5,862 bases of DNA from Aquimarina sp. (GTDB taxonomy: Bacteria > Bacteroidota > Bacteroidia > Flavobacteriales > Flavobacteriaceae). This document shows, piece by piece, positions 1 to 5,862 of this stretch. The stretch spans positions 1 through 5,862 of the forward strand of contig JAHDEF010000115.1 of NCBI GenBank assembly GCA_020628975.1, given 5' to 3'. Positions within the stretch are counted from its first letter, which is position 1. Every line of letters starts with the position of its first letter. A program made the translations under genes and the position numbers. A model generated the notes under the pieces. The model was not told the DNA's origin. It did not search any database and saw only the letters and a program-made list of their open reading frames with translations.

Positions 1-2
1 GA

Positions 3-215
3 TTAGTAGTCATTGCTGATTCTCCACTATTCTCAACATTAGTTGCTCAAAATGTAGTATCTACTGAAAGTAATTCACTAAAAGCAGTAAAAAACTTCGA
101 AAACATTAGTGTAACAAGTACAGATAAAGTCGCAGTTGTGGATACAGATAAAAAGAAGTATTATTCAACCTTAGTTAGAACTGTAAGTGTAGTAAAACCG
201 GAAGATAAATTGTAG
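3..215 (+). CDS. C-terminal part of an unidentified protein (5' end outside the window)
   Basis: An open frame runs from the window edge to a TAG at 213-215 and gives 70 residues ending VVKPEDKL; the start codon lies upstream of the window. I do not recognise the family. The visible part starts with a fairly hydrophobic stretch (LVVIADSPLFSTLVAQN), which could be the end of a signal peptide with cleavage near VAQ. The internal aspartate is unusual for a signal core, so this is only a possibility. The rest is rich in Val, Ser, Thr and Lys with an acidic/basic DTDKKK patch, as in small exported or cytosolic proteins of unknown role. It converges on clpX and probably ends at the hairpin at 293-328. 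Gene status is supported by the uninterrupted frame, fitting codon use and the downstream terminator. Confidence 0.6.
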   Translation, partial: LVVIADSPLFSTLVAQNVVSTESNSLKAVKNFENISVTSTDKVAVVDTDKKKYYSTLVRTVSVVKPEDKL

Positions 216-244
216 ATATATAATTTCTAAATAAAGAAATTCAT

Positions 245-269
245 ACGCTTTACTGTGATGATAAAGCGT
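245..269 (+). other. Small hairpin downstream of the + strand gene
   Basis: ACGCTTTA at 245-252 and TAAAGCGT at 262-269 form a perfect 8-bp stem with a 9-nt loop, 30 nt after the stop codon of the + strand gene. No T-run follows the right arm. It is therefore a weak terminator candidate or an mRNA 3'-end stabilising structure rather than a clear terminator. Confidence 0.3.
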
Positions 270-292
270 TATAGTTGACTTAAAATTTTAAT

Positions 293-328
293 AGAAAAGC
301 CGATCGTACTTATACAATCGGCTTTTCT
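293..328. terminator. Bidirectional intrinsic terminator between converging genes
   Basis: AGAAAAGCCGAT (293-304) and ATCGGCTTTTCT (317-328) form a perfect 12-bp stem around a 12-nt loop. The loop itself can add three pairs (GTA/TAC) after one mismatch. The A-rich left flank and the T-rich right arm give a U-rich tail in either direction. It lies 78 nt after the + strand stop codon and about 41 nt after the clpX stop codon, so it probably ends both transcripts. Confidence 0.85.
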
Positions 329-369
329 GTTTATAAAATGTTGTCTAAATTAATTCAACTAAATTTAGC

Positions 370-1599
370 TTAAGAAACGGCTTTTAATTTAATCTTAGAT
401 TTATCCAATTTGCTTTCAGCATACTTTTTTGTTACCGTAAATTCTTTTTCTTCAGAATCTGGTAACTCATACATCGCATCAGTCAAGATAGTTTCACATA
501 ACGAACGTAAACCACGAGCTCCTAATTTATATTCCATTGCTTTTTCAACAATGAAATCTAAAGCCTCGTCAGTAATAGAAAACGCAACGTCATCCATTTC
601 AAAAAGCTTTTTGTATTGTTTTACAATGGCATTTTTAGGTTCCGTTAAAATAGATCGAAGTGTTTTTGCATCCAAAGGATTCATGTAAGTCATCACGGGT
701 AGTCGCCCAATGATTTCAGGAATTAATCCAAAACTTTTTAAATCTTTAGGGATAATATATTGCAGCAAATTTTCGCGCTCAATATTATCTTCTTTTATAG
801 AAGCGCTAAACCCTACCGCTTGCATATTCAAACGCTTTTGAATGTTGCGTTCTATTCCATCAAAAGCACCACCAGCAATAAATAATATATTTTCGGTATT
901 TACTTCAATAAATTTTTGATCAGGGTGTTTTCGCCCTCCTTTTGGCGGTACGTTTACAACAGTTCCTTCTAGTAATTTTAAAAGGGCTTGTTGCACACCT
1001 TCTCCAGAAACGTCACGTGTTATACTAGGATTATCCCCCTTACGGGCTATTTTATCAATTTCATCTATAAATACAATACCACGCTGCGCTTTTTCTACAT
1101 CATAATCGGCAGCTTGTAATAGTTTAGTCAAAATGGTTTCAACATCTTCACCTACATACCCAGCTTCCGTAAGTACTGTGGCATCAACAATAGCTAAGGG
1201 TACATTTAGCATTTTAGCTACCGTTCTTGCAATAAGTGTTTTACCTGTACCTGTTTGTCCTACAAGAATGATATTACTTTTTTGTATTTCAATATCATCT
1301 TCTGTAGCAGGTTGTAACAATCGCTTATAGTGGTTATAAACAGCAACAGAGATTACTTTTTTTGTAAATTCTTGTCCTATAACATATTCATCCAAAAAAG
1401 TTTTGATTGCTTTAGGTTTGCTTAATTCAAGGTCTTTTGACAGGTCTGAATCTTCACCACCATCCGTTTCTTCAACAATGATACCATAGGCTTGCTGAAT
1501 ACAACGATCACAAATGTGTGCGTCTAAACCTGCAATTAAAAGGTTTGTTTCTGGCTTTTTTCTCCCACAAAATGAACAGTCTAATTCTTCTTTTGCCAT
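370..1599 (-). CDS. clpX: ATP-dependent Clp protease ATP-binding subunit ClpX
   Basis: ClpX is the hexameric AAA+ unfoldase that recognises tagged substrates, unfolds them with ATP and feeds them into ClpP in the cytoplasm. The 409-residue product is complete (E. coli ClpX has 424). An N-terminal zinc-binding domain has C8, C11, C30 and C33. Walker A GQTGTGKT is at 114-121, the pore-1 loop GYVGED at 147-152, Walker B with D179/E180 within GIVFIDEIDK, the RKH loop GGRKHP at 221-226, the arginine finger R299 in IIGRLPV and sensor-2 GARGLR at 360-365. The ClpP-docking loop, IGF in E. coli, reads VGF at 262-264, a conservative change. The start MAKEELDC places the zinc finger as in the family. 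The gene is separated from clpP by two envelope genes, has its own promoter core at 1627-1634 and ends at the hairpin at 293-328. Identification is firm. Confidence 0.98.
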   Translation of the reverse strand: MAKEELDCSFCGRKKPETNLLIAGLDAHICDRCIQQAYGIIVEETDGGEDSDLSKDLELSKPKAIKTFLDEYVIGQEFTKKVISVAVYNHYKRLLQPATEDDIEIQKSNIILVGQTGTGKTLIARTVAKMLNVPLAIVDATVLTEAGYVGEDVETILTKLLQAADYDVEKAQRGIVFIDEIDKIARKGDNPSITRDVSGEGVQQALLKLLEGTVVNVPPKGGRKHPDQKFIEVNTENILFIAGGAFDGIERNIQKRLNMQAVGFSASIKEDNIERENLLQYIIPKDLKSFGLIPEIIGRLPVMTYMNPLDAKTLRSILTEPKNAIVKQYKKLFEMDDVAFSITDEALDFIVEKAMEYKLGARGLRSLCETILTDAMYELPDSEEKEFTVTKKYAESKLDKSKIKLKAVS

Positions 1600-1626
1600 A
1601 CTTTGGTGTTAAGTTTTATGCTACTA

Positions 1627-1634
1627 CAAACTTA
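1627..1634 (-). promoter_or_regulatory. Putative clpX promoter, Bacteroidota -7 core
   Basis: On the - strand this reads TAAGTTTG, an exact match to the Bacteroidota -7 consensus TAnnTTTG, 27 nt upstream of the clpX ATG. No TTG is found 17-23 nt further upstream, so the -33 element is missing or degenerate. Position and match support it, but an 8-mer with two free positions can occur by chance in AT-rich DNA. Confidence 0.5.
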
Positions 1635-1754
1635 CTAGAAAAAATTCAGTTAACCGTCTTTATTGGTTCAAATGCTTATTTATCTACGTATTTATTAAGA
1701 TATTGAAATGATCCTTTTAGGAAGTTTAATGAGAATGAAAGGTTATTCGTTATG

Positions 1755-1786
1755 AAAATTAAAATACGCTACTTTTCTTTAATTTT
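1755..1786 (-). terminator. Possible weak AT-only hairpin at the end of the MORN gene
   Basis: AAAATTAAA (1755-1763) and TTTAATTTT (1778-1786) are perfect inverted copies, 9 bp apart from a 14-nt loop that contains the MORN stop codon. On the - strand the right-hand product arm ends in a T-run. With no G-C pairs the stem is weak, and transcription may continue into clpX. No better terminator was found in the 169 bp between the MORN gene and clpX. Confidence 0.25.
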
Positions 1787-2617
1787 TAATTTATCATTTT
1801 CCCAAACACCTCTCGCTTTTAATTTCCCTTTGCTATTAAAAAATTCACCTTTTCCGTTTCTTTGATCATTTTTCCATTCGCCTTCATAACGATCCCCATT
1901 TTCCCAATAGTAAACACCATATCCATCACGTTTGTCGTTTAGGTAATTGCCTTTATAATGTTGACCATCATTCCAGAAGAAATGCCCCTTTCCGTGACGC
2001 ATATTATTCTTCCATTCCCCTTCGTACCTACTACCTGATTCTAACACAGCTACACCGTATCCGTTGGCCATTTTTGACATCACTTCGCCGACATAGTAAA
2101 GCGGGGTGCCTTTGGTTGTTTTAAATTCTAAATGTTTATCATTAGTGGTTTCAGAATTTAATTGATTTTTAAGGTCTTTAATAATTTGGGAAGAAGATTG
2201 TAAAGCAATCCTTAAGCTATCTTCAGGAATTTTAGATATATCAGTAGTATTCAATGAAATATTTTTTGATATAGCAGGATTAATTTTGAGGTTATTTTTG
2301 CTGTTTTTTCTTGAAGAAGCTAGTGCTTGAAGCAATTTTTTTTCAATCGAATACTTTAGGTTTTTTGCTAAAATGCTATCAGTTTTTTGTGCTTCAACAA
2401 ATGCTATTGCTTTTTTGTAATTTCCTGATAAAATAAGTGAATCTAATCGCTTTAATTCGTCTTCATTATTATACGTAGAAATTGTTTCTTTGGGAGTATT
2501 TGAAGCGGCTAATTTATTTCTTAAAAAAGTATTCTGAGTAAATAGATAAATACTTCCAATAATAGAAAGCAGTAATACTGTCCACAAGTAGGCGTTGTTG
2601 TTGTTTCTTTTTTCCAT
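1769..2617 (-). CDS. Membrane-anchored MORN-repeat protein
   Basis: The 282-residue product has an N-terminal transmembrane anchor (about residues 9-26, AYLWTVLLLSIIGSIYLF) preceded by K3 and R4, with no cleavage site evident. Residues 53-100 look helical, and one stretch (LDSLILSGNYKKAIAFVEA) resembles a TPR helix pair. A Ser/Asn/Lys-rich linker and a short coiled-coil-like helix (about 132-154) follow. The C-terminus carries four 23-residue MORN repeats starting at Y175, Y198, Y221 and Y244 (pattern YEGEWKN..RHGKG), then a partial fifth. MORN repeats form beta-hairpin rods linked to lipid or protein binding; the exact role here is unknown. The start at 2617 was chosen because the frame continues upstream by 39 codons only inside the DUF2490 gene, whereas MEKRNNNN lies 10 nt after that gene's stop and directly precedes the anchor. 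It is the second gene of a two-gene operon. Topology with a periplasmic C-terminus is inferred. Confidence 0.9.
   Translation of the reverse strand: MEKRNNNNAYLWTVLLLSIIGSIYLFTQNTFLRNKLAASNTPKETISTYNNEDELKRLDSLILSGNYKKAIAFVEAQKTDSILAKNLKYSIEKKLLQALASSRKNSKNNLKINPAISKNISLNTTDISKIPEDSLRIALQSSSQIIKDLKNQLNSETTNDKHLEFKTTKGTPLYYVGEVMSKMANGYGVAVLESGSRYEGEWKNNMRHGKGHFFWNDGQHYKGNYLNDKRDGYGVYYWENGDRYEGEWKNDQRNGKGEFFNSKGKLKARGVWENDKLKIKEK
1820..2095 (-). repeat. Four tandem MORN repeats (coding)
   Basis: Four 23-codon units encode residues 175-266 of the MORN protein. Each opens with Tyr-X-Gly and carries a central (N/H)GxG or DGYG turn. Units 2 and 4 are closest to each other at the protein level (YEGEWKN start), while unit 1 is the most divergent (YVGEVMS). 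A degenerate fifth unit (ARGVWEND) follows. Confidence 0.9.
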
Positions 2618-2627
2618 AAAATTTAAT

Positions 2628-3515
2628 TTAATCCCTGAAGTGAATAGTAGGTAATTTATTTTTGGTTTTCCTAAAGTCAGGTGAAAAGTAAAGATGCGTT
2701 CTAATGGTCCAACCTTGTTTCCAAATAGCACCATTTTCTAATGTTTGACCGAAATTGTACATTACACCAGCTGCAACCGTCAATTTTGGTGAAAATATAT
2801 AGCCGATTCCAGTATGTAAACGTACATCTTCCAAGGGACTTCCGATAACAGGCTTACCACTTTGCATAATAATTTCAGCTTCGGGAGCTATATAAAAAGT
2901 ACCTGATTGAATTTTAGGTGTATTTAAAGGGATTTTTAAACGAAACATATAGCGCCAGCGATTTCGGAAAATAAAATCACTATTTTCTTTAAAACTTTTA
3001 CTCCATCGATGTTCAATTCGAAAGCGATGATAGGCTACCGCACTACCTACGTGCATGGCAAATTGATATTGGTGCCATATACGATATTCAGGAATTGCGG
3101 TTTTTGTACTACTTTGATCTTTGGTGTCGTAGTTTAATCTTAAAACGCCTCCTAGCGCAAAATTTATTTTTTTAGAATATATATATCCCAAAGCATGCCT
3201 ATTGTAAATTTGAGCTACTTGACCAACAAATGGTGTGTTGGTGTCCTCTTGAAAACGGAAGTGTGTTTGGGCAATCCAATATAATTTTTTAGAAATTCTA
3301 ATATTCCCATAAGTATTTAACCAGTACTTAGTAGTGCTTTCTTGAAACTGAGATCGAGTAAATTCGCTTTCTGTTTTTTCTTGGGCAATACCATCGGTAG
3401 ACACTAAGAACAGAGTGACGGCAATAAGGTAACTAATAAATAGGTGCTTTTTTAGAATACGGAGAAGCAATAAGATCATATAACTTGAATGGGGAAGTAT
3501 TAGGATGTTGTTCAT
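2628..3515 (-). CDS. DUF2490 family putative outer-membrane beta-barrel protein
   Basis: The 295-residue product starts with a Sec signal peptide: a basic segment RILKKH (19-24), a hydrophobic core ISYLIAVTLFLVST, and likely cleavage after GIA at 44|45 before QEK. The mature part alternates aromatic and polar residues in short strands typical of an outer-membrane barrel. It carries the signature I associate with DUF2490: PEYRIWHQYQ (142-151) followed by YHRFRIEHRW (162-171) and RNRWRYMFRLKIPL (184-197). The molecular function of the family is not known. A further in-frame ATG at 3477-3479 (residue 13, MILLLLRILKKH) gives a more ordinary signal peptide and may be the true start; with the upstream start, 12 extra residues precede it. 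The protein ends IHFRD, 14 residues past the last clear strand, rather than in the usual terminal aromatic. The MORN gene follows after 10 nt, so the two are almost certainly co-transcribed. Confidence 0.85.
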   Translation of the reverse strand: MNNILILPHSSYMILLLLRILKKHLFISYLIAVTLFLVSTDGIAQEKTESEFTRSQFQESTTKYWLNTYGNIRISKKLYWIAQTHFRFQEDTNTPFVGQVAQIYNRHALGYIYSKKINFALGGVLRLNYDTKDQSSTKTAIPEYRIWHQYQFAMHVGSAVAYHRFRIEHRWSKSFKENSDFIFRNRWRYMFRLKIPLNTPKIQSGTFYIAPEAEIIMQSGKPVIGSPLEDVRLHTGIGYIFSPKLTVAAGVMYNFGQTLENGAIWKQGWTIRTHLYFSPDFRKTKNKLPTIHFRD

Positions 3516-3531
3516 TTTTTGAAATAGTTCG

Positions 3532-3539
3532 CAAAACTA
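3532..3539 (-). promoter_or_regulatory. Putative promoter of the DUF2490-MORN operon, -7 core
   Basis: On the - strand the site reads TAGTTTTG, matching TAnnTTTG, between the clpP terminator and the DUF2490 gene. It lies 16 nt from the first ATG and 52 nt from the alternative ATG at 3479. That leaves a very short leader for the first start, which mildly favours the second. No TTG is present at 17-23 nt spacing upstream. Confidence 0.45.
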
Positions 3540-3593
3540 ATCTTTCAACGTATAAATTTTAAGGTTGTTGTTATAAAACTTATAATTTTAACC

Positions 3594-3634
3594 AAAAAAA
3601 AGCTTGAAATGTAATTACACATTTCAAGCTTTTT
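3594..3634 (-). terminator. Strong intrinsic terminator of clpP
   Basis: Arms at 3597-3612 and 3619-3634 (core AGCTTGAAATGT / ACATTTCAAGCT plus four A-T pairs) form a perfect 16-bp stem with a 6-nt loop. On the - strand the hairpin is followed by seven T (complement of 3594-3600). It starts 21 nt after the clpP stop codon. The A/T flanks also allow some action in the other direction, but no + strand gene enters it. Confidence 0.93.
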
Positions 3635-3655
3635 GTTTTTAGGAATTTATGTTGA

Positions 3656-4330
3656 CTAGGTTCTAACCAAAATTTCATCGATCATACCGTATTCTTTAGC
3701 TTTGTCAGCTTTCATCCAGTAATCTCGATCACTATCTTCATACACTTTCTCAAAAGTTTGTCCTGAGTGTTTTGCGATTATATTGTAAAGTTCATCTTTT
3801 AAAATCAAGATTTCTCTTGCTGTAATTTCGATATCACTTGCCTGTCCTTGAGCTCCACCTAAAGGTTGATGAATCATTACGCGGCTATGTGGTAAAGCCG
3901 AGCGTTTGCCATCTTGTCCGGCACATAGCAATACAGCACCCATAGAAGCTGCCATACCAGTACAAATTGTCGCTACATCAGGTTTTATAAATTGCATAGT
4001 GTCGTAAATACCTAAACCAGCATAAACACTCCCACCAGGAGAATTAATATAAATTTGAATATCTTTCGAAGCGTCAGTACTTTCTAAAAACAAAAGCTGC
4101 GCTTGAATGATATTTGCGATTTGATCATTAATACCTGTTCCCATAAAAATGATACGATCCATCATTAAACGTGAAAAAACATCCATAGCAACAGCGTTCA
4201 TTTGGCGTTCTTCGATGATGTTTGGTGTCATACCTACAGGAGTTACAGCACTAACAATTTTGCTGTAATAATTACTATTAATTCCGTGATGCTGGGTTGC
4301 ATACTTTTCAAATTCTCTTCCGAAATCCAT
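3656..4330 (-). CDS. clpP: ATP-dependent Clp protease proteolytic subunit ClpP
   Basis: ClpP is the serine peptidase that forms a two-ring tetradecamer and degrades proteins delivered by ClpX. The 224-residue product has the full catalytic triad: S129 in GMAASMGAV, H154 in MIHQPLGG and D203 in SDRDYW. The residue spacing (25 and 49) equals that of E. coli S97/H122/D171. The oxyanion strand NSPGGSV is at 96-102. About 32 residues precede the region equivalent to the mature E. coli N-terminus, and the axial-loop segment reads TPNIIEERQMN in place of the common VIEQT type, as I recall for Bacteroidota. The start MDFGREF was chosen because the frame, although open for 53 more codons, would there run through the tig terminator and overlap tig. 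It follows tig by 127 bp. Identification is firm; the start is likely. Confidence 0.97.
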   Translation of the reverse strand: MDFGREFEKYATQHHGINSNYYSKIVSAVTPVGMTPNIIEERQMNAVAMDVFSRLMMDRIIFMGTGINDQIANIIQAQLLFLESTDASKDIQIYINSPGGSVYAGLGIYDTMQFIKPDVATICTGMAASMGAVLLCAGQDGKRSALPHSRVMIHQPLGGAQGQASDIEITAREILILKDELYNIIAKHSGQTFEKVYEDSDRDYWMKADKAKEYGMIDEILVRT

Positions 4331-4364
4331 ATATGTATTGATTTTCTTAAGTGTTAAATAAAAA

Positions 4365-4391
4365 AGGCTTGAGAAATAATATCTCAAGCCT
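4365..4391 (-). terminator. Intrinsic terminator between tig and clpP
   Basis: AGGCTTGAGA (4365-4374) and TCTCAAGCCT (4382-4391) form a perfect 10-bp stem with a 7-nt loop. On the - strand it is followed by TTTTTTATTT. It starts 67 nt after the tig stop codon and ends only about 34 nt before the clpP ATG, so it either ends tig mRNA or acts as an attenuator in a tig-clpP transcript. Confidence 0.87.
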
Positions 4392-4423
4392 CTAATATAA
4401 CTAATACCATCTAAATCGTAAAT

Positions 4424-4450
4424 AAGGTCAGGTTTTTTTAACCCTTCCTT
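4424..4450 (-). other. Imperfect hairpin just after the tig stop codon
   Basis: On the - strand AAGG, then AGGGTT, an A-run, AACCT and CCTT can pair in an interrupted stem (4 and 5 pairs, with a small internal loop and a bulged base), followed by ATTTA. It begins 7 nt after the tig stop codon. It may be a mRNA-end structure or a weak first terminator; the pairing is modest and could be chance. Confidence 0.25.
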
Positions 4451-4457
4451 AGCACTA

Positions 4458-5789
4458 TTATTTTTCGTCGTTTTTGTAGGCTTCAGCAATAAATTCTTCG
4501 AAGCTTACTTCTTTAGCTTTGGTTTTTACATTTTCCTTATAAAAATCAAGCACTTTGGTGCTCATCAATTGCTCTGACAAACGCTTAACTTCGTCTTGAT
4601 TTTGAAAAATACGTGCTGCTGTACCTTCTAAATCTTCTTCAGATGGTGCAGGCATTCCGTACTGAGCATACTGATTAGCAATCATTTTTTTAGCAAAATC
4701 TTTTAATTCTTCAAATTGAATTTGTAAATCATTGTCTTTAATGATTTTTCCTTCGATTAATTGAAAACGTAATCCTTTTTCGCTTTTTTCGTACTCAGCA
4801 GCAGCTTCTTCAGCAGTTAATTCTTTTTCGCCAGCAGTACGTAACCATTTCTTTAAGAACTCGGCTGGTAAATCGAACTCAGTGTTCTCGATAACGCTTT
4901 CAGTAACTTTATTTAGTAAAAACTGATCGGCTTGATGTGCAAACTGATTTTCAGTTTCGCTTTTTATTTTTTCTTTGAGTTCCGTAACTGATTTTACAGT
5001 GCCTTCACCGTACACTTTATCAAATAATTCTTGATCAAGATCTGCTAAAATACGCTCGTTAATTTCAGAGATGGTGAAATTAACATCAACATCTATAGTG
5101 TCTTTTAATTCTTGAGAAACACCTACTTGAGAAACTAATAGTTGGCTATTTTTAAATATCTCTTTAGTGTTTAACGTGATAACGTCATTCACCTTAGCAC
5201 CGATAAATAATTTTTGAGCACCTTCTTCAAGATTGTCTAATTCTAAAGTAGTTTGCTTGCTAATATCCGCATCTTCATTTTGGAAAATACCAGCCACTAA
5301 AGCGCCTTCAACAGCAGTTTCAATTGGCGATAATGTTCCGTATTGTTTTTGAAATGAAGCAATTTGTTCATCGATCATTTCATCTGTAGCAACAATTTTA
5401 TAAGAATCGATAGCTTTTTTTCCTTGAAGTTTCACTTCAAATTCTGGAGCTAAACCTAATTCAAAATCAAATTTGAAGTCTTCAGCATTCCAATCTAAAG
5501 TTTCATTTTCTTGAGGAAGTGGATTTCCAAGAATATCTAATTTTTCTTCTGTAATGAAGTTGTTAAGCGACTCTTGTAAAATTTTGTTGATTTCGTCTAC
5601 TTTAACCGCAGTACCGTATTGCTTTTTTACCATTCCCATAGGTACGTGCCCTTTTCTAAAGCCAGGTATATCGGCATTTTTACGGTAATCTTTTAATACG
5701 TTGTCTACGCGCTCGCTATAGTCGGCTTTCTCAATATTTACGGTTACTACCGCATTTAATGCATCAATCTGCTCTTTAGAAATATTCAT
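4458..5789 (-). CDS. tig: Trigger factor (ribosome-associated chaperone)
   Basis: Trigger factor docks at the ribosome exit tunnel and shields nascent chains. The 443-residue product is close to the E. coli length (432). The N-terminal ribosome-binding domain carries the signature GFRKGHVP at 43-50, with F44-R45-K46 in the same place as in E. coli. The FKBP-like isomerase region (about 150-245) is present in length but degenerate: the usual FTG..DGE.FEGG and GMIPGFE motifs are absent, so prolyl isomerase activity is doubtful. The C-terminal SurA-like chaperone arms begin near LDQELFDKVYG (250-260) and contain LPAEFLKKWL, and the end SFEEFIAEAY matches the family's closing helix. The start at 5789 gives the standard N-terminus (MNISKEQIDALNAVVTV). 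It is the first gene of the tig-clpP block, with its own promoter at 5822-5852 and a terminator downstream. Confidence 0.97.
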   Translation of the reverse strand: MNISKEQIDALNAVVTVNIEKADYSERVDNVLKDYRKNADIPGFRKGHVPMGMVKKQYGTAVKVDEINKILQESLNNFITEEKLDILGNPLPQENETLDWNAEDFKFDFELGLAPEFEVKLQGKKAIDSYKIVATDEMIDEQIASFQKQYGTLSPIETAVEGALVAGIFQNEDADISKQTTLELDNLEEGAQKLFIGAKVNDVITLNTKEIFKNSQLLVSQVGVSQELKDTIDVDVNFTISEINERILADLDQELFDKVYGEGTVKSVTELKEKIKSETENQFAHQADQFLLNKVTESVIENTEFDLPAEFLKKWLRTAGEKELTAEEAAAEYEKSEKGLRFQLIEGKIIKDNDLQIQFEELKDFAKKMIANQYAQYGMPAPSEEDLEGTAARIFQNQDEVKRLSEQLMSTKVLDFYKENVKTKAKEVSFEEFIAEAYKNDEK

Positions 5790-5821
5790 TCGACCTAATT
5801 TAATGGTGTAAAAATTGGGTG

Positions 5822-5852
5822 CAAAAGTACTACTTTTTTATAGGATGTACAA
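5822..5852 (-). promoter_or_regulatory. Promoter of tig, Bacteroidota type
   Basis: On the - strand TTG (5850-5852) is followed after 20 nt by TACTTTTG (5822-5829). This fits the Bacteroidota pattern TTG-N17 to 23-TAnnTTTG at both elements. The core ends 32 nt before the tig ATG, giving a leader of roughly 30 nt. It is the best promoter in the window. Confidence 0.75.
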
Positions 5853-5862
5853 TTTTAGTTGA

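Noticed and set aside
216..292. Possible riboswitch or small RNA downstream of the + strand gene
   Set aside because: There is only one 8-bp hairpin and a short AT palindrome near 281-290; no known RNA motif can be recognised.
410..688. Open + strand frame of 92 codons opposite clpX
   Set aside because: It is antisense to a strongly conserved part of clpX, has low-complexity Ser-rich translation and no family resemblance. The same holds for shorter + strand frames at 1133-1330 and 1518-1706.
1600..1768. Gap between the MORN gene and clpX as a possible small gene or RNA
   Set aside because: No convincing reading frame or G-C-containing hairpin was found; only a promoter core and AT-rich sequence are visible.
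2618..2734. 39-codon N-terminal extension of the MORN protein
   Set aside because: It lies in another frame inside the 3' end of the DUF2490 gene. The internal ATG at 2617 follows that gene's stop by 10 nt and starts directly before the membrane anchor.
4331..4489. 53-codon N-terminal extension of ClpP
   Set aside because: It would be translated through the tig terminator hairpin and overlap the tig 3' end. The start at 4330 gives a normal-length ClpP of 224 residues.

Overview
The window looks like chromosomal DNA from a member of the Bacteroidota, most likely the Flavobacteriaceae. The DNA is AT-rich, there are no convincing Shine-Dalgarno sites, and the protein variants are of the flavobacterial kind: ClpP with an IIEERQMN-type N-terminus, ClpX with a VGF loop, a DUF2490 outer-membrane protein and a MORN-repeat protein. 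Three genes are preceded by the Bacteroidota promoter core TAnnTTTG. This assignment rests on pattern recognition; no database search was run.

Layout from left to right: positions 3-215 hold the C-terminal 70 codons of an unidentified gene on the + strand. It converges on a leftward block, and a symmetrical hairpin at 293-328 separates the two. All other genes are on the - strand, so transcription runs from right to left: tig (trigger factor, 4458-5789), clpP (3656-4330), a DUF2490 family putative outer-membrane protein (2628-3515), a membrane-anchored MORN-repeat protein (1769-2617) and clpX (370-1599).

Transcription units, read from terminators and promoters: tig has a good promoter (TTG, 20 nt, TACTTTTG) and a strong intrinsic terminator before clpP. 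clpP has a very strong terminator after it but no recognisable promoter of its own. The DUF2490 and MORN genes are 10 nt apart and share a promoter core at 3532-3539. clpX has its own core at 1627-1634.

Functionally this is the common tig-clpP-clpX proteostasis neighbourhood: a ribosome-bound chaperone, the ClpP peptidase and its ClpX unfoldase. A two-gene cell-envelope operon sits between clpP and clpX. No mobile element, CRISPR array, tRNA, rRNA or clear novel system is visible. The points most worth a second look are the envelope pair, the periplasmic MORN protein, the terminator just ahead of clpP, and the degenerate isomerase domain of the trigger factor.
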